Both the position numbers and the translations under genes were made by a program. Of a stretch of 64,000 bases of DNA, positions 13,558 through 26,271 are shown piece after piece; position 1 is the stretch's first letter; every line of letters starts with the position of its first letter. Below the pieces are notes generated by a model, which worked only from the letters and a program-made list of their open reading frames with translations, was not told the origin of the DNA and did no database searches. Source of the DNA: Geosiphon pyriformis (lineage: Eukaryota; Glomeromycota; Glomeromycetes; Archaeosporales; Geosiphonaceae); the NCBI GenBank assembly GCA_016748015.1, contig JAAOMT010000430.1, positions 90,232-154,231 on the forward strand, in the 5' to 3' direction.

Positions 13558-14925
13558 ACTATTTAAAAGTTTAGAAATTTTTAATCCTTTTGTACAGTCT
13601 AAAATTTAGGAAGCAAATGGCACAAGTTTTTTTTTTGCGAATTTCTTATTTACTGTGGAATTGGAATCAAAAAAATGGGTAAAAAAACCAAGACCATGTT
13701 TGTTAAGAAAACAGGAAGTGTGAAAAATTGTTGTGTAAGACAAAGTATTTTTTAGATATTATAGTACATTTTCACTAAAATGAATTAGAATATATATATA
13801 TTTTTTTAATAAGTTCTAATTTTTTTTAGAATTAAGCAATAAGTTTAATAATATTTTGTTATTATGTTTTATCTGTATTTTTTAAGACTTTGCTCTTTTT
13901 CTAATCCCAAATTATTTAGTTTGTGTTGCAATTAGATATTTTTATATGAGACTTTATTTGGTTAAAAAGATAGTAAATCGGAAAATTACTGAATTTTTAT
14001 GTTTAATTTTGAATTAAAGATTACTTTTTAGAGGGTAGTGCAAAATTGCAATAAATTTATGGTTTTTTAACTATTTATTTTGATCTTATAAATTTCGATG
14101 GGGTCAAATTTTCATTTTCCCGGTTGGGAATATATGTTTTGGAGCAAGTTGGAATTAAGACCATCTTGGAATGTGATGTAAATTTTAAAATGGGAAGTAA
14201 AATACAAATTTCACTATTTGCTATTACTAATAATTGTAAGATAAAGCACAAAATGAATTGTCATGGAAAAATCAACAAATAAAAGGAAAATTAATAATTT
14301 GAATTAATACAAATATGATATAAAACTTATCTTTATTTTATTTACAACCAGACAAAGACATCAATAAAAGTTATGTAAATTTAATAAATTACTTTAATTC
14401 CAAAACGAAAGGCCAAATAAAATTGTGCTATGACAAAAGATTTTATTATTAATTTTTAATTTTCATTACAGCTAATATAAGAGTAAAAATCAAAAATTAA
14501 AACATAGATTGCTATGTTAAAGGTAGGAGCACAAAACATTTAAAGAATGGTTAGAAAGAAAAAATTTTTATTTCAAAATGGGTCTGGATGTTTATTAATT
14601 TTTTAAGAATTTTTAAATTTAAAACAATGAGCAATGATTTGCAATAATATTTCTCATCATTATTAACAAATATTGTTTGTTTATGATCTCTTGATGAAAA
14701 AATACAGTTGTCCAAAATTGATCCTCATAATACAAAATTTGAATTATATGTTTATGTTTCACAAAGAGTTTTTTGCTTGGAAAAAAATTACAAATTAATC
14801 CCAAATATATATGATAAGTTTCTAAAGCATCTTAATCAAAATTAAATTGAAAAAAATTTCTTTTAAAACTGAAACAATTTTTGAATATCAGTAAAAATCG
14901 AAAAATTTAGGCTAGACAAAGAATT
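13558..14925. other. Intergenic DNA, no confident feature
   Basis: A patch at about 14095-14215 is G-rich on the plus strand (GGGGTCAAATTTTC, CCCGGTTGGG) and may be part of a decayed gene, but I could not follow a frame through it. Confidence 0.45.
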
Positions 14926-15540
14926 TCAAGTTTCCTTTAAAGGAAGATTTTTAACAATTTAGTTTACTCAAAATGAAAGATCATAAATTCTATACGACAA
15001 AAAGATTAAAGATTCAATGATTGATAAAGAATTTTACTGAGAATTCTCTGCTGGACATTCAGAATTGGAAAAAAGAGTTGACAAACATTGAAAATATAAA
15101 AGGCTTGTATTTACTAGGCATGGAGTTTTGGTGGGGGTAATAGAATTGACATTAATATTTTGCATGATGAAACATTTGAGTTTTCTGAAAAAACTCATTG
15201 GAATTTTTATAAAGTATATGCAATTTTTGCTGGATTATATTTTTAATCTTGATTTAAATGAGTCAAACAATGGAGACTAGATATCAAGGTTTATACATAC
15301 GGACAACCATGGATTGGAAATTTGATGTTTTCTCACTATGTCAACACAAAACTCCCAAGAAAAATATTTTGCATGACAAACTACAATGACTTTGTTCCAA
15401 AATATCCAAAATTGCATTTTGGCAATGAATTTTTACATCATGCCTGGGCAATAGAGCGCTATGTAATTGTCCAGGTCATTGAAGTAAACCACAGCCAAAT
15501 TTATATGAATATCCAGAATTTTTAACAACAGAAGTATATA
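14926..15540 (+). pseudogene. Class 3 (fungal-type) lipase, decayed
   Basis: Lipase class 3 landmarks appear in order on the plus strand although the frame is broken. VSFKGRFLTI at about 14930 corresponds to the strand and turn before the oxyanion loop. DKEFY, then HSELEKRVDKH at 15020-15090, match the helix before the nucleophile. A damaged GHSFGG elbow lies at about 15116-15140. VYTYGQPWIGNLMFSHYVNT (about 15282-15345) matches the conserved Y.YGQPR.GN. NDFVPKYPKL and FGNEFLHHAW carry the expected catalytic Asp and His. The nucleophile elbow is frameshifted, and Arg is replaced by Trp after YGQP. Stops are TAA, TAG and TGA as from C-to-T or G-to-A changes. Such lipases hydrolyse acylglycerols and are often secreted; no signal peptide is visible because the 5' end is not found. 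Confidence 0.65.
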
Positions 15541-17255
15541 GACTAAAATCACTGGTAGGATTTGAAAATTATTTTTTTCAGAGAAGTTGAATTGCATATT
15601 AAAAAAAAATTCTAATTTAAAGAGTTGTAATGCAAATGCTCATGGAGATATAAAACAGCTATGATGTTTCATTTGGGTTTTTATTTTGATCATTTTATGA
15701 CTGTTTGTAATATGTAAATGTAATGAAAAATTCAGAATCATTTGTAAATCGATATTTAATCTATAAATTACCATTTTTGAAAAATAATCCAAAACTAAAT
15801 ATTGAATAATTTTGATGCAAAACTTAGTGCCAAGATTGCATGAGATATTTGAAACATGAATTTTGCCTGTTTTCTAATACAAAACTCATTTGAAAAACTT
15901 ATAAATGCTATCGCTTTAATATTTTTTTATATCTCTATTATTGAAACAAATTTACAAACTACTTTAGACAATTTTGAATGAAACCATCTTTTGCAACCAA
16001 AAGTGATTAAATAATGAAAACCACAAAGCAATTTTAAAATAATAATTGTTATATATAATAAGTTTGTTTTATTAATTTCTACTAAAAAATTAATAAAATA
16101 AATGCGTTAAACTAAAATAAACTAATGATCAAATTTTAAAATATTAAATACTAAATGATAAATAAAAACTAATATATTACGAGTTTATAATATTAATCTC
16201 AGAATTAATACACCCCCCGAAATTTTGAATATATTTCTTTCATCAAATTTAGATGATACCAAAAATAATTTGAGTATTAAAAAAATCACTTTTGCATAAA
16301 TAAATAAAAATTCATAATTAATTGAAATGAAACTTAATTTTAAAGATTTAGATATTAGATTTTATATAACAATAAAACTTTTGTTTATTTAATCCAAAAA
16401 TTATTGCGTGTGATCAGTTTTGACAATAATATTTTAAGATATATCAATGTCACTTAAGCATCAATAACTCCCAAGAAATAAATCAAAATTTTCACATATT
16501 TACAATAAGAATGTATTGAATGACCAGACTGAACATGATTTTTAGCAAATACTTTTACTCATCATTTTTTTTCAAAAATGCTAAAGTTTTCATTCGTAGT
16601 TGATCAAATTAATATATTTCGATAGCAAGAGCAGAGGGTTTTCATTTTACATGGTGAAAAAGTATATTAAGTATGCTCAATATTGCCTAAATTTTAATAT
16701 TTAAATTTGAACTTGCATAAAAAAGGTCTCAAGAATATTTAACCAGTAGTTTAAAAATAAACTTATTATTACTTAGACTTAAGCCAATATTAGTAATTCT
16801 TAAAGTTATTACTGAACTATTATTATTTAAAAATACTTATATTAATTACAATAGTTTATTATACATTAGGTTTTTTAAATATTTTATATTGATTATTTCA
16901 AATTTTTGAATTAAATTTCAATAGACTTAAACAATAAACAGTAAATAACAAGATTTTATCAAAATTGGCAATGGGTGAACAATTTTTTTATATAAACTAG
17001 ATGGATATAGAAATAATAATTGACAAATGTGGCTATCTCTTTTTGCTCTTTACTCTTATAAGAAATCTTAAACTAAAACTACTTTCTCCTACTTTTCATT
17101 TTTGTAAGAAATCTTAAACTACTCCCTTCCCACTTTTTATTCTTGCAAAGCATAAATAACAGACTAACAATTATTAATTCCTCACCACTTAATCCTAAAA
17201 TTTAATTCAGTTATTTAATAATCAATTGTTCATGAATTTCTATTTCATATTCATT
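15541..17255. other. Intergenic DNA
   Basis: AT-rich, no open frame. Contains an isolated C run (ACACCCCCCGAAA at about 16210) but no recognisable element. Confidence 0.55.
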
Positions 17256-17541
17256 GGTTATTTGAATGTCGAATTGTAAATTACTGGTAAGCATGGTAAT
17301 TTAAATGTTGAGTAGCGAATTATTGGTGAGTAATGGTTATTTGAATGTTGAATTTACGCATTTTTAGTGGATGGTGATTATCAAATGTTAAGTTAAATTA
17401 TTGGTGGGTAGTAATTATATTTGAATGTTAAATTTGCGTATTTTTGATGGCCAGTGGTTATTCAAATATTAAGTTGTAAATTATTGGTGGGTGGTGGTTA
17501 TTTGACTTTTGAATTTGCAAATTATTGGTGGGCAGTAGTTA
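17256..17541. repeat. Minisatellite, about 7 units of 36-44 bp
   Basis: Diverged tandem units beginning near 17256, 17295, 17335, 17376, 17412, 17456 and 17496. The core is GGTTATTTGAATGTTGAATT followed by AAATTATTGGTGGGTAGT. Units differ by point changes and small indels, so the array is old. It is G-rich on the plus strand against its surroundings. Confidence 0.85.
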
Positions 17542-17674
17542 TCTGTTAATTGTTGATATCAAATTAGAGTCAAGCTGAATAAGATCTTTTTTTTCTGCCA
17601 ATTTTTGCCAGGCCTATTCTGTTAGCTATGGTTTCATTAAATAGTAGATAGAAATAGTTTAACTTTTAATACAC

Positions 17675-17915
17675 ATCAATAATCATAAGTGGAACAGACA
17701 TATAGCTAGAATGCAGCAGCACAAAGGTTAAATAACAATTCATGTCATTGACCATAAGTGGAAGCAAACATTTAACAGAATGAGTATATACACAGAGGTA
17801 TAACAATTCATGTTATTGACCATCAGTAGAAGCAGACATTTGGCATGCACAGAGGTATAACAATTCATGTCATAAACCATAAGTGAAAACAAACATTCAG
17901 CAGAATAGTACATGT
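17675..17915. repeat. Second minisatellite, about 4 units of 55-80 bp
   Basis: Repeated core AACAATTCATGTCATTGACC, then ATAAGTGGAAGCAGACATTT and a CACAGAGGTAT segment, seen about four times with variable spacing. It lies 135 bases after the 40-bp minisatellite; the units are unrelated. Confidence 0.8.
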
Positions 17916-20900
17916 ATAGTGGTTAGAAAACACCACATTTGGCAATATAAAAGAGTTGGAAACCCTATGCTTGGTTGAGTTTCTTTGGTTAAGGTTGGGG
18001 TTCTTTCCAGTAAAAGATACCCCTTTTTCTCACCCAACACTTAGAGCTAAAAAAAATATGTCAACACCCTTACCTGAATTGTTTTTGGGGATCTGGGGAC
18101 AAAAATAAATCTTTTTTAAATTTTTTAATGTTCTTTGAATTCGTAAGTTGTGAGTAGTGAGTCATTAGTCATACTGGTTATAACTGTTAAGTTTGTGAGT
18201 TAGTAGATGCTGGTAATTTATTATTGATAAAGATAAGAATAATCTCATATAGAATAAAATTTTGCTTAAAGGCAGAGAACACCTCTTTATATATGTTACT
18301 GTCTCTAAGTTGTTGATTTTGAGATCAAAAATTACATGTTTGTTTTTTATGTGAAAACGCAAAAACAAGAATACAAGAATACAAAGGTAGAGTTAACTAA
18401 TATGTAGTAATTAAAAACAAAGTGTTACTTTTTGAAACCTTGGTATTTTTGGAAATTTTTTATATTATTACATGGATCCTCATAACTAATATAATATTAA
18501 GCAGATTTTCATGACTCATTTTTTTTGACTCTGTTATTCTAAAATGGCTAAATACATTCAGTATAGAAATCAAATTCACATTTTTCTTAAAACTGTGGGT
18601 TATGGATAGATTAGTAATTAAGAATATAACATCCATATCTCATATCAAAAAAAAAATTAATATACTAGACTGAATAATATGAAAAAAATAGAAAACTACT
18701 AGGTGTAGCCAATACATGTATTTCTTGTTTTAACACAGGATCTGAAAACATAACTGTTTACTTAAAACACAGTCTCCAAACATTCAAAAAATTTTAAAAC
18801 AAGTTTAGTGTTTATCATTATCATATCTCAATCAAAATTATATTTTTAGTCTAGTTTCAACATTAGATACTAAAAAAATATAGGAATTTGGCAATGGACA
18901 ACAAATAACAAAGAATTAGAAAAGTATTAACAATTGACAAATAATTAACTATCTAATTTAAAGACTTGAATAAAATCAAACCTATTATTTTAAATAAATT
19001 CTATTTCATAGAAGCGTATCTCTGCTTTAACCCACATAATAGAAAGTTTGAATGTTAATAAATATTTACATTTTTAGAGAAGTGATTAATTTAATTCACT
19101 TAATTTAATTTACTTAAACAGGCTTGTCATTATTTGCCAAAAAACTATTTTAGATGTGATTAGTGAAAAGCATTCTGTAATAAAAAAGTATACATCTCAA
19201 AAAAAATTGGCAGATGCAAAGTAAATGAATTTTTTATGAAAAAAGAAAAGATACAAAATGCTAGCATATTATGATATGACAAGATATAAAATTCAATAAT
19301 CTCAAAACCTGGATTTTTTATAAATGGTAAGTTTTTTATTTATTATATTCAAAAAGCTTTTAATCTAAAGACCTTTATTAATGATATGAAAATTAAGAAT
19401 TGAAGGAGTAATTAATTCTTCAAAATATAATTTATTATCATATATATACTTTCATCTTTATATCTTTTTTAAGAGAAGCTTTTTGAATAAAAGTTATTAA
19501 ATATACAGTATTTGTTTATCAATTTTATTTATGTACAAACATGTTTTGAAAACTCTATTTTTTTGAAACATTATTTATATATATTTGTAATATCTACCTA
19601 AATTAACATTTCAATTGACCAAGCTTACTTAAACTTAAAATAATTTCTTTTTTTTTGGTTTAATACATTAAATGTTATATTTTACATTTTATTAATAGAT
19701 ATATTTTAATAAAATTGTAGTTTTAAAATGTATGCCAAATATTAAAAGTATACAATTAAACTTATTTTTTGATTTGTTTTTATTTTATTTTTTAATAAAA
19801 AAACACATTATATTAATATTAATATAGAAAATTTATGTATGTATTACAATAACTCTGCTTTTATTTTTAATTAATTTTTTAATAATATTATATATATGAA
19901 CTATTATAAATAAATCTTAATTTATATAAATATTAATAAATATTATTATAAGCAATAAAAATTTTTATAACTAACATATTTTAATTTATAATATTCTGGA
20001 ATATTAAAATTTTGTTACTATAATAAATAATCATTATAAATTAATTTATAATATTGAACTCTAATTGTAATAACCAATTAAAAAACTGGATTTAAATATT
20101 ACATAAATAAAATCATTAATATATTTTTGAGAAAACAATTACTTAAAAAAAATAATTGCTAATCAATTTTGTTTTTGATTATTTTTTATTTTCTTCTATT
20201 GTGATATTCATCTAACTTTTTGAAAAGCTTAAATAATTAACAAGGTAGAATGATTTTTTTAAATAATCAAGTTAACCTTAAAGATTCTGATTCTTTTTCT
20301 CAACTCCACTATATTTAATAAAAATGCCTTTAATTGCTTACTGTTCAGGTAATCAAGAGTTTTATTTTTTTTAATATATACTAGATTTTTTCTCCAAATC
20401 AGACTAAGCAAAGTTTGAAGAATGATATGATATTATAGCTTTCTAATTAACTTATAAATAAAACAAAATAGCTATATAATTTTTAATAAATTTACAATCC
20501 TTAAAATTTTACATCGTAATTTATTGGATCTTAGTTCCCTTTCAATTTTATAAATTAAGTTTTATTTATATTTTTATTTAGGAAGTATCAAATAATAAAG
20601 CTTATAACTTTTTCGATTATAACAGTTAGATCTTATTCTAATTTTGAATATTACAAGTAGAGAAAAATTAAAATCACAATGTATAGATGCTAAGAAAATC
20701 AAGTTAATTATCTTTCTAAAACGAATAGTTATTGATAAATTTTGACATTTTTTTTAATAATTAATTTTTCTAATTAATATTCTTGTTTTTCCTATTCATC
20801 CAGAATACAAATATTTCAATTGAGATTATCATTAATTTTTGGCTATATTAGACAGAACATAAAAATAAGTTTTCAGTATTAGCCCATTTTAGCTAAAAAT

Positions 20901-21600
20901 ATTTGAATATAGTTCAATTTTATTCTTTTGTAATGATAAGTAAAATTATGTTTATCTTCAGCATCGTTAAAAAATTACTTTACAACAAATAAAGTAAAAA
21001 ATATATAGAGAAATTTAAATTTAAAACTGTTTATTTTCATTTTTAAAAACTGATCTTTACAAAATATCAATAAATACTTTTTAATTTACATTTCTTATTA
21101 TATATAAACTATGACTAATCAGATATTATTATAAATAAAATTAAAATAATTTAATTGCAAAGAATCCCAAAAAAATTTGTCACTACTTTCTTTATCTAAT
21201 TAATTCTCACATTTTACAGTAGAAATTTGAGAATCCAAGTATTTTTCTCAAATAAACAGTAAATATTTTTATGTAATATAAAATGCATAAATCATTTATT
21301 TAACTAAAAAAAATGTAGTAATAAATCTTTGATGCCTTTTCTAATAGTTTGAATAAAACATATTTTTTAATAAAGGTTACAAACTTTATTTAAATAAATA
21401 TTTTTTGAAATATAATATAAGTTTACTATGTTTATTAAATTATTTTTGTTTATAACTTATACATAATACATTATTTATTTCCTGTTATTAATTTATATTT
21501 TGTGAAAAATTTGTTTAATATTATGCTAACTTTATAAAATTTTAAATTTTATAATATATATCTTTTTTTATTATATAATAAAAAAAGTTCATACTTATTC
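17916..21600. other. Intergenic DNA
   Basis: No convincing gene. The stretch 17930-18130 (for example GGGGATCTGGGGAC) is less AT-rich and could be a gene remnant. The remainder is AT-rich low-complexity sequence. Confidence 0.5.
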
Positions 21601-23120
21601 ACATATGATCAGCCACCCAAGCCAGTTATACCCACATCAAAAAACAAAATCCGAGATTAAAAACAAGCCATTAACAAAACCAAAATTCAGATTAATTTCT
21701 TTGACAAAACCAATCTTATGAATTGCTATATTATTAAGCAAAAAAGCTAAACCTCTAAAATCAAAAATTACAAAACCAGCATCATTTATTAGACTTCTTT
21801 TTTTCCACTTTGCCAGATCAAATCTCTGTGGGTCATAACCTAATCTCAAACAAGATCAATAATATGCAGAGCACCAATGTCAACCTAACCAAATTTATAA
21901 ACAGATTCAGGAAACCAATTTGCAAATAAATTGTTTTAATTAACAATATTTTCAATAAAATTCAAGTTTTGAGAATATTTATCAGTTAAATTTGAATTAC
22001 AAAATTTATTTTTTGAAATGCAAACTGAAGTTTTGAAAAAAAGATAGTTATAAAAGAATTTTTAATTGCATTTTTTTGAATGTTAGGAAATTTAATTTTC
22101 AATAAAAATAAAAGAACAAAATTAGGTATTTCGAGTTTATTAGAGAAAAAAACTCTATTTTAACAAATACTGTATAAAAAACATCTATTTTATTTAAAAT
22201 TACTTTATTGAATATTGATTTTAGTGTATTTTTATATTACTGTCTGTAAAAAACCAAATATTATATAATATTTATCATTTTAATTAGTGAGGTGAAACAC
22301 AATCATATATTGTAACTTTATTATTTGGCATAAAGTAAACTATAGAATATTCTGCCAATGAAAATTTTCAGAATAGGACATAAATTTTTGAGAAATATAT
22401 GATTGAATTAAATAAAATTAAATTTATCTATTTTTAATATAAAAAACTTTATATTCCTTGGCAAAAAAATTCACCTGCTAATATTATAAGCCAAGCAATA
22501 TGACAGGCTTATAATCTGTTTTCTTAAATAACAGCACCCTGAAAAAAATTTAAATCTGTCAAAAAATAAGATATTTTTCCAAAAGAGAGTCTACAGTCTT
22601 GTTTATTATAAGGTTTATTTTCAGTAACAAAATTACTAAGTATAGTATTTTTAGCTTTGCCATCTCCAAGAGAAAAATAAAACTTTTTTCTCCATCCAAT
22701 CAATTATTTTTAGAGTCTCATAATTGTGGATTATACTTGCCAATAAACTGGTCAGCTTCTTTCATTTTAATTCTGCTTACTGTTGCTTTTTTATTATTAT
22801 ATAATTAATAAAAATCAGCTGAAATGAATCTGTCTTGACTGTATGAAGTAACAATTTAAACTTATTTCCAAGTTGATGTCCAAAAGAAATATTTTTGGCT
22901 TTTCTTTGAATCCAATTATCTAGCTGTTTTATATTATGCAATTGAAAAGACTTTGAATCAATATTTAATCATAATGGCTAAATGTTTACAGATTTTTGAT
23001 AACTACTCAATACAAGATAATAATGTTAAAAATTTTCATATAGAGTTTCAGGTAAGATTCTTGCAAACATCTTTAAACCATGCCAATAATCTATAAATAC
23101 TATCAATGAAATACAATCTG
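21601..23120 (-). pseudogene. Unidentified decayed gene
   Basis: On the minus strand a protein-like frame can be followed from about 23100 to 21640 through several stops and shifts. Segments in order: DYWHGLKMFARILPETLYEN; LNIDSKSFQLHNIKQLDNW; AKNISFGHQLGNKFKLLLHT; KATVSRIKMKEADQFIGKYN; LGDGKAKNT; and near the end YDPQRFDLAKWKKRSL plus FVIFDFRGLAFLLNNIAIHK. The stops fall where CAA, CAG or TGG would be expected, which suggests deamination decay. I do not recognise the family; a transposon-encoded protein is possible. A 30-base block at 21601-21630, past the 3' end, is similar to 48119-48148. Confidence 0.5.
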
Positions 23121-23471
23121 ACAAGAGTTTGAACAGATATACTATCAAAATATAAGATTGTTAAAATCTTGTAAAAATTAATAAGAAACCTACTGATTAG
23201 TATCATTATCAGTATTTATTCAATTTATGTTAAGATTTCTTTATAAATTGCTGCTACTTGATTAATTAGCAAGACACTTAGCAGTCTAAATTGATTATAA
23301 AAAATAACTTAATAATTAATTAAAAAAACCTATATATACCTTAACTTATTTATAACAAGCAATATTTCGGCTTCTATTATAATTGCACTATTAACAATGA
23401 AAGGTCCAACACTTCCTTACAACCTAGTGGTTTGTACCAGAATAAAAAAGACTCCCACATGGTACTTGTAA

Positions 23472-23740
23472 ATTCCCAAGGGCAGTTCTCATAGAAGTAT
23501 TGTATATTTGGTTTTCCAATCAATTAAAGATCACGTAAAATTTTAAAGTTAATAGAGCCTAAATTGTAATTAATAAGAAAATAACAAACAAAATTATTAG
23601 AATCACTTTCCAAGCATTGACTATAAGTGATCAAAAGAGAGGTTCATATGGTTAATTCCCAAGGACAGTTTCCATAGAAGTATTGTATATTTAGTTTTTC
23701 AATTGATCAAAGATCACACAAAATTTTCAAGTTAGTGGGG
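23472..23740. repeat. Two direct repeats, about 181 bp apart
   Basis: ATTCCCAAGGRCAGTTYYCA and the following AGAAGTATTGTATATTTRGT, TTTTYCAAT and AAAGATCAC blocks occur at 23472-23560 and again at 23653-23740. Each is followed by AAAATTATT and a TTTCAAGCA-type segment that leads into the downstream array, so the two arrays share part of their unit. Confidence 0.75.
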
Positions 23741-23782
23741 CTTTAAATATAATTGATGAGAATTAAAAAACAAAATTATTAA

Positions 23783-24340
23783 GATCACTTTTCAAGCACT
23801 GACCATAGGTGATAAACAGAATATAGAAGTCTATATGGGTGTAGAATAACATTGAGTTATTCTAGTATTGAGCATGCCAGCATAGAAATACAGCAAGCAC
23901 TAAAACGTTCTATAAGATGCTAACAAGTCTCTTTTTAAGCATTGGCCATAGGTATTTATAGAATAAAAACTTATATAAGGATAGAATAACATTGAATTAT
24001 TCTGGTAAAGAGCACTTTAGCATAGAACACAGCAAGTGCTGAAACATTCTGTCAGATGCTAAAGAGTCTCTTTTCAAGCATCGGCTATAGATATCTATAG
24101 AATAAAAACTTATATAGAAGTAAGATAACATCAAGTTATTCTAGTAAAAAGTGTCTTAAAATGAAATATAACAAGTGTTATTAGGTACTAAGAAGTCTCT
24201 TTCCAAGCATTGGCCATAAGTATTTATAGAATAAGGACTTATATAAAGGTAAGATAACATTGAATTATTCTGGTAAAAAGTGTTTTAGCATGAAATACAG
24301 CAAACACTGAAAGTTTTATCAGGTGCTAAGGAGTATTTTT
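23783..24340. repeat. Tandem array, 4 units of about 140 bp
   Basis: Four units start at about 23783, 23925, 24066 and 24197 with CTTTTCAAGCATTGGCCATA. Each continues through TATTTATAGAATAA, ACTTATATAAGG, AGATAACATTGAATTATTCT, GGTAAA and AGCATAGAATACAGCAAG to a TCAGATGCTAAGAAGTCT end. Divergence is moderate. This is satellite-like, with no coding potential. Confidence 0.85.
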
Positions 24341-24944
24341 TAGATTAAAAAGGTTTTACTTTCTTTAAAGAATTTGGATAATAAAAAATAATATAAGAAA
24401 AATAAAGCTAAAATAGTAAAAAATTAATTTATATAAGATATAATATTATGTAACCCCTTAAATATTATGGTCAACAGTAAGTAGATATATGAAAACTATC
24501 AGGTATAAATAGGGTTTTTTTTATCTTGTATATAAGAGTTTCGAACATATACTTGTAAAAGCTTAGAGGTTTTTTTCAAATAAAAAAATTCAAAGACTAA
24601 GAAAAAAGTCTATTATATAGTATAAATCTTGATTGAAAATAAACTATAGTCAAGGTGACTCATTTTATAACAATAAAATTGTATTATCTGTGTTATTCTC
24701 CTATTTTTATGTTATCATAGTTATTAGAGCATGTTAAACATTGAAGTATATCTTTTTAGGTCTTGAGTTTTTTGGTGAAACACATCATTTTAAAGACCTC
24801 CACAGTGGTTGAAAAATGTTGTACTCACAACCTTTACAATTTCATATCATTTGTTAAAAGCATGAATTAACAAATTCTTGTTATAATAAAATCATAGCCA
24901 AGAATATCTTAATGTTCAATATAACAAAGCTATTTAAGTCTATC

Positions 24945-25112
24945 TGTATTGGCCTAAAAAAAAGTTAGCATTTTATTACACAATAATCAATATCGTAAAG
25001 TTCGATTAATTCCTCATGCATAACTCTACAAACAAAGTTATCTGAGCAGTCTATCTGTATTGAGGCCTAAAAAAAAGTTAGCATTTTATTACACAATAAT
25101 CAGTACTCACTG
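24945..25112. repeat. Duplicated 52-bp block
   Basis: GTCTATCTGTATTG, GCCTAAAAAAAAGTTAGCA and TTTTATTACACAATAATCA appear at about 24940-24993 and 25050-25112, almost unchanged. The second copy has two extra bases (GAGGCC). The high identity means this duplication is much younger than the surrounding decay. Confidence 0.85.
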
Positions 25113-25204
25113 CCATAAATTATTCTAACTGTTCACATTTTCTGAAAAAAAACATTTAAATCAAAAAATGGTTTTTAGATATTAAATAATAATAAATAAA
25201 GCTT

Positions 25205-25960
25205 TACCCATTAATTGGCTCATATATCTTGTTATATTTTAAGTAGCATCTTGTTTATCTTTAAAATTAAGTCTTTTTTCACATATAAGTTTGTTTAAGT
25301 TGTTATCATTGTGAGTAGCAATAACTTTTTATTAAAGTTTTTTTGCAGTATTATGGCAATATAGATTCTGATTCCAATTCTTTTTAATCATTTCTTGAAT
25401 ACATTAAGGTATATGCTTCTTGATTATGGAATGCTTTTTCTATTTAAATGTATATATAATTTTTAATATTATTCTATGGTCTTTTTCCTAAAATAATTTC
25501 TCAAGAAATGATAACACAACTATAAATATTACTGTATTTGGTATGAAATAACAAGATACAAACTTCAGGTACTGAGTATTGAATAATGCCAAAAATCTTA
25601 TTAGGCTGTGTAAAATAATTGGCAAGACAATAAAATTTTAAATTAGCAATGGCCATTTTTAAGAAATTTGATTTCAAAACAAGAATATTACTAGAATATA
25701 TGTTTATATGCACTAGTTCTGAATTATGCATAAAACTTTAAGCCACTAACAATTTAAAAAAGAATACAAAAAATTATTTCCCAAGTAAAGATATCTTGAT
25801 TTACTTTAAGAAAAACTCTAAAATCCTCATGTTTTACAAATAGCAAAACCATAATGAATTTATTAGTCGTGATATCTTTAGTTATTCTATAGTATTCAAA
25901 GATATATTTCAAAAGACATTTCTAAGATGCACAATAAACTATTCAATATATTGCTTGGTG
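25205..25960 (-). pseudogene. Protein kinase domain, decayed
   Basis: On the minus strand the kinase fold can be followed from N-lobe to C-lobe. YRITKDITTNKFIMVLLFV with HEDFRVFLK is the hinge and alphaD region. Then come VNQDIFTWE and IVSGL, then LVHINIYSSNILVLKSNFLK in place of the HRDxxxxN catalytic loop, and MAIANL where DFGL is expected. QYSVPEV stands for the APE region, SNIYS for the subdomain IX Asp region (D.YS), and EIILGKRP follows. Reading continues to about 25205 as a helical tail. Catalytic HRD and DFG are both lost. Stops occur at TGG, CAA or CAG positions (for example TGA before EIILGKRP). The best fit is the tyrosine-kinase-like group expanded in AM fungi, by resemblance only. 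A Sel1 gene lies upstream on the same strand. Confidence 0.65.
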
Positions 25961-26271
25961 TTAAAGAAAAAATGAGTATAACAAAAATCACATAGATTCT
26001 TAAAAAAAGATACCTTATTTGTATGTTTTGGTTGTCTTTAAAGCAATTTTCATAATTTTATTTCATGCATGCTTTTGATTTTTCTCATCCATCTATCTTT
26101 TTTAACAATATTAAATTCTCTTTCTCTCACCTTATTTAAAATTTGATCTGATTGAAAAGAATCTATTTTAAGCAGCTTTTGCAGCTTTTTGAGATTTTTT
26201 GTGTATTATATATATATTAATTAATATTACTATTTTCATTATTTTATGTATTCTAATTTATTAAAAATTAT

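Noticed and set aside
18165-18368. Minus-strand 67-codon frame
   Set aside because: No recognisable motif, and it lies in low-complexity sequence next to minisatellites.
23783-24340. CRISPR-like array
   Set aside because: The units repeat end to end with no unique spacers, diverge from each other, and the genome is eukaryotic.
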